64,000 nt of DNA from Helcococcus sueciensis DSM 17243 (GTDB lineage: Bacteria > Bacillota > Clostridia > Tissierellales > Peptoniphilaceae), in contig NZ_AUHK01000009.1 of assembly GCF_000423145.1 (NCBI RefSeq), positions 1 through 64,000 of the forward strand, written 5' to 3'. Positions 8,874-18,526 of the stretch are shown here, piece by piece. The first letter of the stretch is position 1; every line of letters begins with the position of its first letter. The translations under genes were made by a program, and so were the position numbers. The notes below the pieces were generated by a model, which was given only the letters and a program-made list of their open reading frames with translations, made no database searches and was not told the origin of the DNA.

Positions 8874-9095
8874 ATGAAAAAATCATATAAAATAAACGTA
8901 GACTGTGCAAATTGCGCAAATATAATAGAAGAAAAAATAAATAAAATTGATGGAATTGAATCAGCTTCAATAAATTTTATGTTACAAAAATTAAATATAA
9001 AATTTAAAGATGATATAAATCCTGACGAAATATTAAATCAGATTGAAACAGAATCAAAAAGAGTTGAACCAGATTTTTCTATAGAAAATAAATAA
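8874..9095 (+). CDS. stand-alone heavy-metal-associated (HMA) domain protein
   Basis: A 73-residue ferredoxin-fold metal-binding protein with the motif DCANCANIIEEKI (CxxC). Start is the ATG at 8874, with GGAGG just upstream. The DCANCA form resembles the N-terminal HMA domain of Zn/Cd/Pb P-type ATPases rather than copper chaperones (MxCxxC). The ATPase 26 bp downstream lacks this domain, so the usual single protein appears split into two genes here. It probably delivers metal to, or senses metal for, the ATPase. Confidence 0.85.
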   Translation: MKKSYKINVDCANCANIIEEKINKIDGIESASINFMLQKLNIKFKDDINPDEILNQIETESKRVEPDFSIENK

Positions 9096-9121
9096 TATAT
9101 AAATAAACTAAGAGGTTAATT

Positions 9122-11008
9122 ATGAATAAAAAACAAAAGAAAATATTATATCGTATTTTATTAACCATTTTTCTTGTTATTCTTGTACAATTTCTATCAC
9201 TTAATGGTTATCCTAAACTCATTTTATATATATCCATTTATTTATTAATCGGATATGACATAATTATTAAGGCGTACAAAGGAATTATACATGGACTTGT
9301 TTTTGATGAACATTTTCTAATGACGATAGCTACTATTGGTGCATTTGCACTCGCAATCTTAACTAAAAGTGAAGACTATTTAGAAGCTGTCGCTGTTATG
9401 CTATTTTATCAAATCGGTGAATGGTTCCAAGATTATGCCGTAGATAAAAGTCGTAAAAACATTGCAAAACTAATGGAAATAAAACCAGATTATGCAAATA
9501 TCGAAGTTGATGGTTCAATTATTCAAGAAGATCCTGATAATATTGAAATTGGACAAATTATAATTATAAAACCTGGTGAAAAAGTGCCTTTAGATGGACT
9601 TGTAATAAGTGGTGAATCTTCATTAAATACTAGTGCTTTAACAGGTGAAAGTATTCCTAGAAATGTAGGTGTTGATAGCGAAGTAATAAGTGGAAGTGTA
9701 AATATAAATGGATTATTAAAAGTTAAAACTACTAAAAAATTTGAAGATTCTACAGTTTCTCAAATATTGGATTTAGTAGAAAATGCAAGTTCTAAAAAAG
9801 CTAATACAGATAAATTCATTTCAAAATTCGCAAAATACTATACACCTATAATCTGTATATCAGCACTTTTACTTGCAATCATTCCTCCCCTATTCATAAG
9901 CATATTTTCAACTGGTGATGCGAATTGGTTGGATTGGATATATAGAGCATTAATATTCTTAGTAATAAGCTGTCCATGTGCTTTGGTAGTTTCAGTACCA
10001 CTTACATTTTTCTCAGGTCTAGGTGGAGCAAGTAAAGAAGGAATCCTTATAAAAGGTTCTAATTATATCGAAGCATTAGCTCAAACAAAGTCAATCGTAT
10101 TTGATAAAACTGGAACCTTAACAAAAGGTGTATTTGAAGTCGTTGCAATACACGACAATGAAATGGATCAAGATAAACTTCTTGAATACGCTGCTCTTGC
10201 TGAATCTTATTCTACACATCCTATAAGTACTGGTATCCAAAAAGCTTATGGAAATGACATTGATAGAAATAGAGTTTCTAATATTGAAGAAATCGCTGGA
10301 AAAGGTATAAAAGCTAATGTTGATGATAAAGAAGTTATAATAGGAAATGACAAATTAATGGAATTGTTTGATATAAATTATATTCCATGTAAACATATTG
10401 GAACAATAGTTCATATAGCAATTGACAAAAAATATGAAGGTCACATTGTAATTTCGGATAAAATTAAAGAAACATCAAAAAATGCTATTTCTAATTTAAA
10501 ACACTTAGGAGTAAAAAGAACAGTTATGCTAACTGGAGATTCCCATAAAATAGCTGATTATGTAGCTTCAAGTATTGGATTAGATGAATATTATAGTGAA
10601 CTTTTACCACAAGATAAAGTTTTATATGTCGAAAAATTAATGAAAAAAGATCCTAAGGAATATAAACTTGCATTTGTGGGTGACGGTATAAATGACGCAC
10701 CATCATTAATGAGAGCAGATGTAGGAATTGCAATGGGTTCCATAGGTTCTGATGCCGCTATTGAAGCTGCAGATGTAGTTCTTATGGATGATAATCCATT
10801 AAAAATTGCAAAATCTATCAAAATTTCTAAAAGAATATTAAAAATAGTTTATCAAAATATTGTATTCGCTCTTGGTGTTAAACTTATAGTTTTATTATTA
10901 GGTGTATTTGGAATAGCAAGTATGTGGGCTGCTATTTTTGCAGATGTAGGTGTAACTATATTAGCAGTACTGAACTCTCTAAGAGCATTAAATGCAAAAA
11001 ATATATAA
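9122..11008 (+). CDS. P1B-type heavy-metal-translocating ATPase (Zn/Cd/Pb exporter, CadA/ZntA class)
   Basis: A 628-residue membrane pump. It has the metal-binding SCPCALVVSVP in M6 (CPC at about 284), actuator TGES, phosphorylation site DKTGTLT at about 327, an HP motif (STHPIS) and the hinge GDGINDAPSLMRADVGIAMG. The last two membrane helices carry KLIVLLLG and FADVGVTILAVLNSLR, whose Lys and Asp are typical of the P1B-2 zinc/cadmium/lead subgroup. It lacks the N-terminal HMA domain, supplied by the preceding small gene. It exports divalent soft metals and is probably derepressed by the adjacent ArsR protein. Confidence 0.92.
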   Translation: MNKKQKKILYRILLTIFLVILVQFLSLNGYPKLILYISIYLLIGYDIIIKAYKGIIHGLVFDEHFLMTIATIGAFALAILTKSEDYLEAVAVMLFYQIGEWFQDYAVDKSRKNIAKLMEIKPDYANIEVDGSIIQEDPDNIEIGQIIIIKPGEKVPLDGLVISGESSLNTSALTGESIPRNVGVDSEVISGSVNINGLLKVKTTKKFEDSTVSQILDLVENASSKKANTDKFISKFAKYYTPIICISALLLAIIPPLFISIFSTGDANWLDWIYRALIFLVISCPCALVVSVPLTFFSGLGGASKEGILIKGSNYIEALAQTKSIVFDKTGTLTKGVFEVVAIHDNEMDQDKLLEYAALAESYSTHPISTGIQKAYGNDIDRNRVSNIEEIAGKGIKANVDDKEVIIGNDKLMELFDINYIPCKHIGTIVHIAIDKKYEGHIVISDKIKETSKNAISNLKHLGVKRTVMLTGDSHKIADYVASSIGLDEYYSELLPQDKVLYVEKLMKKDPKEYKLAFVGDGINDAPSLMRADVGIAMGSIGSDAAIEAADVVLMDDNPLKIAKSIKISKRILKIVYQNIVFALGVKLIVLLLGVFGIASMWAAIFADVGVTILAVLNSLRALNAKNI

Positions 11009-11028
11009 TTTTATTAATACTATAAAAT

Positions 11029-11058
11029 AAGGTGAGGTTATATAACCTCACCTTTAAC
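11029..11058. terminator. bidirectional terminator after metal ATPase
   Basis: A perfect 11-bp stem AAGGTGAGGTT / AACCTCACCTT with loop ATAT lies between two convergent genes. The flanking A/T tracts are short. Confidence 0.8.
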
Positions 11059-11065
11059 TTATATT

Positions 11066-11509
11066 TTATTCTTTAACTTCTACAAATCCTTGTTGTTTAA
11101 CATACTCTACAGATTTCTGTAAGCTAACACCTTTACTTAAATCTCCATCTATATTGCCAGAATTAAGTTTTTGATAAGCTTCAGTATCTAAATCTTTAAA
11201 ATCAACTGATATTTTTTCTGTGATTATTCCATCTTCGTCCATATTATAGTCGTATGTTGTTCCTTTTATATTATTATAAGCATTTTGTGTTTCTTCAAGT
11301 CGGGATTTAACGTCATCAGGTGTTACTGAAAGATAATTTGAATCTATAACATTTACCACTTCTTGTCTGTACACTACATCTCCATCAGCATGATATGTTA
11401 TAGTAGTTTTCGCACCTTCAGAATCTTTTTCAAAAACAACCTTTTGTTGCGTTGACGAGCAAGCTGTTAAAATAAGTAACAATCCTAATATTATACTAAT
11501 TTTTTTCAT
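11066..11509 (-). CDS. DUF1307/YehR-like lipoprotein
   Basis: A 147-residue secreted lipoprotein. The signal peptide MKKISIILGLLLILTACSS carries the lipobox LTAC. The mature part (FEKDSEGAKTTITYHADGDVVYRQ...) resembles the YehR/DUF1307 family of unknown function. The ATG at 11509 has GAGGA at better spacing than the ATG two codons upstream. It ends an apparent leftward run behind mtnN and pta. Confidence 0.75.
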   Translation of the reverse strand: MKKISIILGLLLILTACSSTQQKVVFEKDSEGAKTTITYHADGDVVYRQEVVNVIDSNYLSVTPDDVKSRLEETQNAYNNIKGTTYDYNMDEDGIITEKISVDFKDLDTEAYQKLNSGNIDGDLSKGVSLQKSVEYVKQQGFVEVKE

Positions 11510-11532
11510 AATCATTCCTCTTCTTTTTATAT

Positions 11533-12219
11533 TTAAATATTATTTTTCAAAAAAATATTTAACATTTTTGCTGATCTTTGTGATGTTAGTTTTGAATTTT
11601 TCAAAAAATCATTTCCACTATTATCTCTCATCACTATATCAGATAATGATCTAATAATTATAAATGGTATTCCTAATCTATCACAAACTTGAGCTATCGC
11701 TCCCCCTTCCATTTCACAAGCTATTGCTGATGGGTATTTATTTTTTAGTTCTATAACTTTTTCATCTTCTCCGATGAATGTGTCTCCTGTTATTATATCT
11801 CCAAAAAATATATTACTCTCAACATTTAGCTTGTCATACGCATTATATACCCTTTCTCCAAGCGTATAATCAGAATGAAATTTTAATCCAAATCCACTAT
11901 CTCCATCAATATAAGAAGTATCAAAATCATATTGTATAACATTTTTTGAAATTACTATGTCCATAGTTTCTTGAGTTTCTACCATTCCACCAGCTGTTCC
12001 TATATTAATTACATATTCTATATCAAAATGATTTAAAAGAGTAATAGATGCAATTGCTGCATTTACCTTGCCTACACCTGATTTTGTTAGACAAATTTCC
12101 TTATCATGAATGTTACCCCTGAAAAAAATCACTTTGTTGATTTCGACTTTCTCTATATTTGACATATATTCAAGTATAGCTTCAACTTCTACATCCATTG
12201 CTCCAATTACACCTATCAT
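11533..12219 (-). CDS. mtnN: 5'-methylthioadenosine/S-adenosylhomocysteine nucleosidase
   Basis: A 228-residue purine-nucleosidase-fold enzyme that removes adenine from MTA and SAH, serving methyl-cycle recycling and AI-2 precursor formation. IGAMDVEVEAI at the start, VINIGTAGG in the middle, ACEMEGGAIAQVC with the catalytic region, and RSLSD with the catalytic Asp near the end all match MtnN. Start ATG has AGGAGA upstream. It lies between the Pta and lipoprotein genes with short gaps. Confidence 0.94.
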   Translation of the reverse strand: MIGVIGAMDVEVEAILEYMSNIEKVEINKVIFFRGNIHDKEICLTKSGVGKVNAAIASITLLNHFDIEYVINIGTAGGMVETQETMDIVISKNVIQYDFDTSYIDGDSGFGLKFHSDYTLGERVYNAYDKLNVESNIFFGDIITGDTFIGEDEKVIELKNKYPSAIACEMEGGAIAQVCDRLGIPFIIIRSLSDIVMRDNSGNDFLKNSKLTSQRSAKMLNIFLKNNI

Positions 12220-12249
12220 TTTATCTCCTATTAAATTTTTATTTTAATT

Positions 12250-13236
12250 TTATAAAGCTTGTGCTGCTGTTAAAATAATTGTTGTATAAACATCATCTAC
12301 TGTAGAACCTCTTGATAAATCATTCACAGGTTTGTTCAAACCTTGTAATAATGGTCCCACTGCCATAAATCCACCAAGTCTTTGTGCAATTTTATAACCT
12401 ATATTACCAGCTTCAAGATTTGGGAATACAAAAGTATTTGCTCTTCCAGGAACATCTGATCCTGGGAATTTTAATTTACCTACAGTTTCAGAATAAGCCG
12501 CATCAAATTGCATTTCTCCATCAATTGAATAGTTAAATCCTCTTTCTTCAGAAATTTGTTTAGCTATTTTAGTAGCTTCTGCTACTTTTTGAGTTTCAGG
12601 AGTTACTGCTGAACCATTTGTTGAATATGATAATAAAGCAACTACTGGATCAATTCCAAAGGTTTCTGCAGTTCTTGCAGATGTAACTGCTATTTCACCT
12701 AATTGTTGAGCATCTAAGCTAGTATTTATTGCTATATCTGCAAAGATATATTTTTGATCATCTTTCAATAAAATCATTGCTCCAGATGTTCTTGAAACTC
12801 CAGGTCTAGTTTTAATAATTTGAAGTGCAGGTCTTACTGTATCTCCTGTTGTATGAACAGTTCCTGACACCATACCATCTGCTTCATCTAATTTAACCAT
12901 CATTGTTCCAAAGTAATTAACATTTTTTACAAGAGCTTGAGCTTCTTCTTTTGTGTTTTTACCTTTTCTTAACTCAACAAATTTTTCTACATATTCATCA
13001 AATTTTGAATCTGTTTCTGGATTTCTTATTTCTATACCTTCGATATCAAAACCTTTTTCTTTAGCAATTTCTCTTATTTTTTCTTCATTTCCTAAAAGGA
13101 TTAATTTAATAATTCCTTCTTCTTTAGTTCTTTGAGCTGCTTCCAAGATTCTTGGTTCTTCTCCTTCTGGTAAAACTATTACTTTATCTTTTCCTTCTAA
13201 CTTTTCTTTAAGTTCATCAATTAAACTTAATGACAT
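12250..13236 (-). CDS. pta: phosphate acetyltransferase
   Basis: A 328-residue enzyme interconverting acetyl-CoA and acetyl phosphate in fermentative acetate formation. Motifs include VLPEGEEPRILEAA, DGMVSGTVHTTGDTVRPALQIIKT, SYSTNGSA and a C-terminal GPLLQGLNKPVNDLSRG. Length is the usual short (class I) Pta length. No acetate kinase gene is seen in this window. Ribosome site GGGGGA. Confidence 0.96.
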   Translation of the reverse strand: MSLSLIDELKEKLEGKDKVIVLPEGEEPRILEAAQRTKEEGIIKLILLGNEEKIREIAKEKGFDIEGIEIRNPETDSKFDEYVEKFVELRKGKNTKEEAQALVKNVNYFGTMMVKLDEADGMVSGTVHTTGDTVRPALQIIKTRPGVSRTSGAMILLKDDQKYIFADIAINTSLDAQQLGEIAVTSARTAETFGIDPVVALLSYSTNGSAVTPETQKVAEATKIAKQISEERGFNYSIDGEMQFDAAYSETVGKLKFPGSDVPGRANTFVFPNLEAGNIGYKIAQRLGGFMAVGPLLQGLNKPVNDLSRGSTVDDVYTTIILTAAQAL

Positions 13237-13254
13237 AATTCCCCCTTATTTTTT

Positions 13255-13929
13255 TTATTTACCTAAAGCCATATTTAAAGCAACTTCTTCTTCTGGTGAC
13301 ATTTCCTGTTCTGGCTCACCATTTTTAATTGCTTTTGAATAATTATAATTTTCTTCTCTTCCATTTATACTAGTTATCATGATTCCATTAGAGAACCTAT
13401 CTAATAATACAATAGTAAATGATAAATTTCCAGTTTGATTTTCGAAAGCATCATATTTATTTATACCAACTTTTTGAATAGAAAATGATAGTTGATCATT
13501 TAATATATTTATGTTCCTTCTTAAATCTTCTTCTATTTTTGTTAAATCGGACCTTATTTGTTCATAATGGTTTTCAAGTTCTTTACTCATTTTATCGTCT
13601 AAACCATCATACATTTGTGTGAATTTATCTTCAATTTCATTTATTTCAGAATCTATTTTCTTATCTGTATTATGAAGTGAATCACCATATTCTTTATTTA
13701 TTTTATCTGTAATTTTTTTCATATCATTTATCATTACATTTGATTTTGCAATATCTGTAGAATGAGCTCTTAATAACTCTTCAAAATTTATATCTCCCCT
13801 ACCTCTTACTAAGGTATTATATCTCTTTTGCAATCTAGATATCTTAGAGGATAAATTATAGATATTATACATTAAAATGAATATTATTGCACTCATGATA
13901 ACGAAAATTAGAAATATTAATTTTTCCAT
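13255..13929 (-). CDS. DUF4446-family membrane-anchored coiled-coil protein
   Basis: A 224-residue protein. One N-terminal transmembrane helix (about 4-24) is followed by a long charged, probably coiled-coil segment (about 55-150), then the compact domain GINKYDAFENQTGNLSFTIVLLDRFSNGIMITSI. The last part is characteristic of the DUF4446 family, often found directly downstream of parB in Firmicutes. The function is unknown. It lies 1 bp after the parB stop, so it is surely in the parAB transcript. Confidence 0.78.
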   Translation of the reverse strand: MEKLIFLIFVIMSAIIFILMYNIYNLSSKISRLQKRYNTLVRGRGDINFEELLRAHSTDIAKSNVMINDMKKITDKINKEYGDSLHNTDKKIDSEINEIEDKFTQMYDGLDDKMSKELENHYEQIRSDLTKIEEDLRRNINILNDQLSFSIQKVGINKYDAFENQTGNLSFTIVLLDRFSNGIMITSINGREENYNYSKAIKNGEPEQEMSPEEEVALNMALGK

Positions 13930-13930
13930 A

Positions 13931-14770
13931 TTATTCTCCCAAATTATAGTGAGAAAGAAACTCTTCTATTTGTTCATCATTAGAAAATTCAATGTTTACG
14001 GTCCATTTATTCCTACTTTTATTGATTCTTACCTTTGTACCTAAAGATTCTTTAAGTCTATCTTCCAAATCTCTTACAAATATATCTTTCTTAACTTGTT
14101 TTCTTTTCTTAGTATTTTTTGTCTTTTCTATTTCATTTACTGTTATTTCATTTTTCAACAACAATTCTAAATATTTATGTCTTTCTTCAATATTTTCAAT
14201 TCCTAGTAATGCCCTACCTTGAGAAGAAGTAATATTTCCATTTTCAATTTCTTCTATAGTCTTTTCATCTAAATTGATTAAACGAACCATATTAGCTATA
14301 TAAGTTCTGGATTTACCAAGTATATCGGATAGTTCTTGTTGAGTAAGATTATATTTTTTCATCATATTAGTGTAAGCCATAGCTTCTTCATATGGATTCA
14401 AATCTTCTCTTTGAATATTTTCTATCATAGAAATCATATCTTGATCTCTACCAGTTAATTCTTTTATTATAGCTGGAACTTCTTTTAATTTAGCTGTTTT
14501 AGCCGCTCTAAATCTTCTTTCACCTGCTACTATTTTATATTTATCATTTTCTTTAATAAGTACTAAAGGTTGAAGTACACCATACATTTTTATAGATTCC
14601 GCTAAAGATTCTATACTTTCCATATCAAAATTTTTTCTAGGATTACCTGAGCTTATTTTAATATCTTTAATATCAACCATTTGTATTTGATTGGTATTCT
14701 CATTAATATTAATCTCTTTTTCTGGTATAAGTGCTCCAAGCCCTTTTCCTAAACCTTTTCTTCTAGCCAT
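13931..14770 (-). CDS. parB: chromosome-partitioning protein ParB (Spo0J)
   Basis: A 279-residue CTP-dependent DNA clamp that loads on parS and helps organise and segregate the origin. The N-terminus MARRKGLGKGLGALI is the ParA-interacting tail. VAGERRFRAAK is the CTP/arginine patch, and LGKSRTYIANMVRLI is the helix-turn-helix. I start at ATG 14770; a GTG two codons upstream abuts the ParA stop and is possible. Four parS-like sites lie just upstream of parA. They have a changed core (CATATG), so this ParB may have matching specificity changes. Confidence 0.95.
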   Translation of the reverse strand: MARRKGLGKGLGALIPEKEININENTNQIQMVDIKDIKISSGNPRKNFDMESIESLAESIKMYGVLQPLVLIKENDKYKIVAGERRFRAAKTAKLKEVPAIIKELTGRDQDMISMIENIQREDLNPYEEAMAYTNMMKKYNLTQQELSDILGKSRTYIANMVRLINLDEKTIEEIENGNITSSQGRALLGIENIEERHKYLELLLKNEITVNEIEKTKNTKKRKQVKKDIFVRDLEDRLKESLGTKVRINKSRNKWTVNIEFSNDEQIEEFLSHYNLGE

Positions 14771-14776
14771 GTTCAC

Positions 14777-15529
14777 CTACTTATTGTTTTTAATTATTTC
14801 ATTTGCCAATCTAATATATGCTTTAGCCCCTTTTGATGATTTTTCATAATCGATTACGGATAATCCATGTGATGGAGCTTCAGCAAGCCTTATATTTCTT
14901 GGAATAACAGTCTTAAATACTTTATTCTTAAAATAAGCTTTAACTTCTTCTACTACATCTAATGATAAATTATTTCTACCATCAAACATAGAAATCAAAA
15001 CACCCTCTATCTCTATATTAGGATTTAAACTTTCCTTGATTAATTCTATAGTTTTAACTAATTGAGATACTCCTTCAAGAGCATAAAACTCTGTTTGTAT
15101 AGGTATTAAAACAGAATCACTTGCAACTAAAGCATTTATACTTAATAATCCCAAAGAAGGTGGACAATCCATCAAGATAAAATCGTATTTATCAAGTTTA
15201 TGTATTATATTTTTTAATAAACTTTCCCTATCTTCTATATTAACCGCTTCAATCTCAAATCCTGACAAGTCAGATGTAGATGGTAAAATCCACACATTTT
15301 TTGCACTTGTTTCAACAGGAGTAAAATCTATATTGTTCAATAACGCATCATATACGCTATATTCTAATTCATCTTTATCTACACCTAAACCTGAAGTACT
15401 ATTTCCTTGTGGATCTAAATCTATTATTAATACCTTTTTGTTTTTTAAACCTAGTGAAGCCGCTAAATTTACTACTGTTGTAGTCTTTCCGACCCCACCT
15501 TTCTGATTAAATATCGATATAATTTTCAT
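14777..15529 (-). CDS. parA: chromosome-partitioning ATPase ParA (Soj)
   Basis: A 250-residue deviant Walker ATPase. FNQKGGVGKTTTVVNLAASL is the Walker A with signature Lys, IDLDPQGNSTSGLG is A', and LMDCPPSLGLL is Walker B. It forms dynamic ATP-bound dimers on DNA and regulates origin segregation with ParB, and DnaA in B. subtilis. The start at ATG 15529 follows GAGGTG; an in-frame GTG at 15535 is the alternative, a pattern repeated at parB. It is first of parA-parB-DUF4446, downstream of the parS cluster. Confidence 0.95.
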   Translation of the reverse strand: MKIISIFNQKGGVGKTTTVVNLAASLGLKNKKVLIIDLDPQGNSTSGLGVDKDELEYSVYDALLNNIDFTPVETSAKNVWILPSTSDLSGFEIEAVNIEDRESLLKNIIHKLDKYDFILMDCPPSLGLLSINALVASDSVLIPIQTEFYALEGVSQLVKTIELIKESLNPNIEIEGVLISMFDGRNNLSLDVVEEVKAYFKNKVFKTVIPRNIRLAEAPSHGLSVIDYEKSSKGAKAYIRLANEIIKNNK

Positions 15530-15586
15530 ACGCACCTCGTTGATAATTATATCATAAAACTGATCTTAATTTAAGATTTAGTTTAG

Positions 15587-15602
15587 TGTTTCATATGAAA
15601 CT
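15587..15602. promoter_or_regulatory. parS-like ParB site 1
   Basis: TGTTTCATATGAAACT matches the parS consensus TGTTTCACGTGAAACA except for the two central bases and the last base. It is the first of four identical copies between parA and rsmG. Confidence 0.8.
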
Positions 15603-15691
15603 TTTTAGAGTTTTATTATTCAGTCAATATGTTCTAATATTTATTATAGTGTAATTACTTTATATGATACTTTTCATTATTTTGTTTTTTT

Positions 15692-15707
15692 TGTTTCATA
15701 TGAAACT
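15692..15707. promoter_or_regulatory. parS-like ParB site 2
   Basis: An identical 16-mer TGTTTCATATGAAACT, 105 bp after site 1, followed by TTAAA as in sites 3 and 4. Confidence 0.82.
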
Positions 15708-15737
15708 TTAAATTGTTTTATACTTTTTGTTTTTATG

Positions 15738-15753
15738 TGTTTCATATGAAACT
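15738..15753. promoter_or_regulatory. parS-like ParB site 3
   Basis: An identical 16-mer, 46 bp after site 2, followed by TTAAA. Confidence 0.82.
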
Positions 15754-15807
15754 TTAAATCATTTTATTATCCAATAAATCGGTTTTATAGTTTTTCTTCA
15801 TTTTAAA

Positions 15808-15823
15808 TGTTTCATATGAAACT
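15808..15823. promoter_or_regulatory. parS-like ParB site 4
   Basis: An identical 16-mer, 70 bp after site 3, followed by TTAAA. The stretch 15530-15848 otherwise holds only A/T-rich sequence and the rsmG terminator. Confidence 0.82.
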
Positions 15824-15827
15824 TTAA

Positions 15828-15856
15828 ACAAAAAAAACTAGCTTTAAGCTAGTTTA
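15828..15856 (-). terminator. terminator of the rpmH-to-rsmG gene string
   Basis: On the minus strand the hairpin AAACTAGCTT / AAGCTAGTTT overlaps the rsmG stop codon and is followed by a run of T. It ends the leftward gene string before the parS cluster. Confidence 0.78.
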
Positions 15857-16556
15857 ATGGTTTTGTTCTTGGTTTTCCCCCAGATCTTGGAAATCTGTGG
15901 GGTGTTGCTTTTATTTTCTTTATTACAATAAGAGATCTTTGTCCCAGTGATAGGGGAAGTTCATATTCAATTACTTTATCTAAAACTCCTCCTAATATCT
16001 TTATAGCTCCTTTAGAGTCTTTGAGTTCTTCTTTGAAGTTTGGTCCTTTCATAGCTATAAAATATCCACCAACTTTTACGAAAGGTAGACAATACTCTAA
16101 TAAAGTTTGTAAATTTGCTACCGCCCTTGATGTAGCTACATCATACTTTTCACGATACTCTTCTTTTCTAGCTATTTCTTCAGCTCTTCCGTGTAAGTTT
16201 TCTACATTTTCTAGGTTTAAGTCCTCTTTAACTATATCTAAAAAATTGATTCTTTTTTTTAGGCTGTCTAATAAAGTGAAGGATAGGGAATCATTGTATA
16301 TTTTTAAAGGTACTCCTGGGAAACCACCACCAGTACCAATATCTATTATTTTTTGATTTTTTTCTATTACACCTGATTTAGTTATAAGTAGGGAATCTAA
16401 AAAATGCTTTATATACACTTCTTCTTCATCTACTATTTTAGTAATATCAATTTTATAATTCCACTCTTGAAGAAGATTATAAAAATTTTCAAGTTTTTCT
16501 ATTGCTTTATCATCTAATTCGTATCCTTCATTGATAAATGTTTCTTTATACTTCAT
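15849..16556 (-). CDS. rsmG: 16S rRNA (guanine-N7)-methyltransferase RsmG (GidB)
   Basis: A 235-residue SAM-dependent methyltransferase that modifies G527 of 16S rRNA. KHFLDSL, the SAM loop [17 protein letters not shown] and [29 protein letters not shown] are GidB motifs. The C-terminus [19 protein letters not shown] is the typical tail (often PRKAGTPxKxPL). It overlaps the mnmG stop by 11 bp, indicating translational coupling. Its own stop lies inside the terminator hairpin. Confidence 0.95.
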   Translation of the reverse strand: MKYKETFINEGYELDDKAIEKLENFYNLLQEWNYKIDITKIVDEEEVYIKHFLDSLLITKSGVIEKNQKIIDIGTGGGFPGVPLKIYNDSLSFTLLDSLKKRINFLDIVKEDLNLENVENLHGRAEEIARKEEYREKYDVATSRAVANLQTLLEYCLPFVKVGGYFIAMKGPNFKEELKDSKGAIKILGGVLDKVIEYELPLSLGQRSLIVIKKIKATPHRFPRSGGKPRTKPLN

Positions 16557-18447
16557 TATTCTTCCTTCTTTGAACTTCTAGATAAATTAATATAACATTG
16601 ATGTCGGCTGGTGTTACACCTGGCATTCTTGATGCTTGTCCTACAGAATCAGGTCTTACTTTATTTAATTTTTCGATTGCTTCATGTTTTAAACCATCTA
16701 TTTGTCTGTAATCTTCAATGATATCCAGCTTTTTACTTTCCATTTTCTTAAATTGTTCAATTTGAAGATTTTGTTTTTCGATATAACCTTCATATTTAAC
16801 TTCTGTCTGAACTTCAAGTTTATATGGTTTCTTTATTTCTGGTCTATCTGGATCAAATACAACAATCATTTCATAATCAAGCTCTGGTCTCTTAATTAAT
16901 TCATATAATGTAGTTCCTGTCTTGATAGGGGAGCTTCCAAGCTCTTCTAATTTCTTATTAGTTTCTTCTGTTGGAGTAATCATTATTGTTTTTAATCTTT
17001 CGATTTCTCTTTGAATAGCCTCTTTCTTTTCAAGCATTAATCGATATCTTTCTTCAGTTACAAGTCCAATTTCATATCCTTTTTGTGTAAGTCTAAGATC
17101 GGCATTATCTTGTCTTAAAGTTAGTCTATATTCTGCTCTTGAAGTCATCATTCTATATGGTTCATTTTGATTTTTAGTAACTAAATCATCAATTAAAACC
17201 CCAATATAAGCTTCTGATCTATCAAGTACAAATGGTTCTTTTCCGTCTAGATTTAGTACAGCATTTATACCAGCCATCAGACCTTGTGCTGCAGCTTCTT
17301 CATATCCTGATGTTCCATTTATTTGTCCGGCGAAAAATAAATTTTTAACATTTGTTGATTCTAGATTCGATTTAAGTATAGTCGCATCCAAGCAATCATA
17401 TTCGATACCGTGTGCAGGACGCATAAATTCAACATTTTCTAAACCTATTATAGTCTTGTAAAATTCTTGTTGCACTTCTACTGGTAGAGTAGATGAAGCT
17501 CCTTGAACATACATTTCATTTGTAGATCTTCCTTCTGGTTCAATAAATATGATATGTTGATTCTTATCTGCAAATCTAACTATTTTATCTTCAATTGATG
17601 GACAATATCTTGGTCCAATTCCTTCTATTACTCCAGAGTACATAGGGGAGCGATATAGCTCTCTTCTTATAATTTCATGCGTTTCCTCTGTAGTATGTGT
17701 TTGATAACAAAGCTCTTGTTCATAGTTAAATTCTTTATCTATATTTAAGAATGAAAATGGTACCGGTTCTTTATCTCCATACTGTGGAATCATCTTCGAA
17801 AAATCTAATGATCTTTTGTTTACTCTTGCTGGAGTACCTGTTTTAAATCTTCTTAGATTAAATCCATTTTTTTCAAGATTTGTTGATAGATGTGTTGCTG
17901 GTTTAAGACCATGAGGCCCTGATGAATATTGTAATTCACCCATCATTATTAAACCATTTAGATAAGTACCTGTTGCTATAACTACTGCTTTCGCTTTGTA
18001 AATTGCTCCAGTTACATCTTTTACACCTTTTATTTCACCATTTTCTACTATAATATCTGAAACTTCTGTTTCTATTACTCTTAGATTAGGTTCATTTTCT
18101 AATGTTTTTTTCATTTCTTCATGATAAACTCTCTTATCTGCTTGTACTCTTAATGAGTGAATAGCAGGTCCTTTTGAAGTGTTTAACATTTTTGATTGAA
18201 TAGAGGATTTATCAATATTTAATCCCATTTCTCCACCTAGCGCATCTACTTCTCTTACTAAATGGCCCTTACCTGTTCCACCTATATTTGGATTACAGGG
18301 AAGGTCTGCTATCGCTTCTAAGCTTATACTTGCAATTATTGTTTTTTTTCCTAATCTTGCTGCTGCAAGTGCTGCTTCTATACCAGCATGTCCAGCTCCA
18401 ACTACAAATACATCTACTTCAGAAGCTATATATTCTTTAATTTGCAT
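16546..18447 (-). CDS. mnmG: tRNA uridine-5-carboxymethylaminomethyl modification enzyme MnmG (GidA)
   Basis: A 633-residue FAD-dependent partner of MnmE, which modifies U34 of tRNAs. The FAD Rossmann motif [23 protein letters not shown] is at about 12-34. The signatures [23 protein letters not shown] and [13 protein letters not shown] with [17 protein letters not shown] are diagnostic. The C-terminal helical MnmE-binding domain ends ...[18 protein letters not shown]. Length is the long form usual in bacteria. It follows mnmE by 79 bp. Confidence 0.97.
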   Translation of the reverse strand: MQIKEYIASEVDVFVVGAGHAGIEAALAAARLGKKTIIASISLEAIADLPCNPNIGGTGKGHLVREVDALGGEMGLNIDKSSIQSKMLNTSKGPAIHSLRVQADKRVYHEEMKKTLENEPNLRVIETEVSDIIVENGEIKGVKDVTGAIYKAKAVVIATGTYLNGLIMMGELQYSSGPHGLKPATHLSTNLEKNGFNLRRFKTGTPARVNKRSLDFSKMIPQYGDKEPVPFSFLNIDKEFNYEQELCYQTHTTEETHEIIRRELYRSPMYSGVIEGIGPRYCPSIEDKIVRFADKNQHIIFIEPEGRSTNEMYVQGASSTLPVEVQQEFYKTIIGLENVEFMRPAHGIEYDCLDATILKSNLESTNVKNLFFAGQINGTSGYEEAAAQGLMAGINAVLNLDGKEPFVLDRSEAYIGVLIDDLVTKNQNEPYRMMTSRAEYRLTLRQDNADLRLTQKGYEIGLVTEERYRLMLEKKEAIQREIERLKTIMITPTEETNKKLEELGSSPIKTGTTLYELIKRPELDYEMIVVFDPDRPEIKKPYKLEVQTEVKYEGYIEKQNLQIEQFKKMESKKLDIIEDYRQIDGLKHEAIEKLNKVRPDSVGQASRMPGVTPADINVILIYLEVQRRKNNEV

Positions 18448-18526
18448 ACTTTTTCCTTTTCATTACTTTTTACTTAAATAGTTTACCACAATATTGCAAA
18501 ATAAAAGTATAATATCTAAATTTTTA

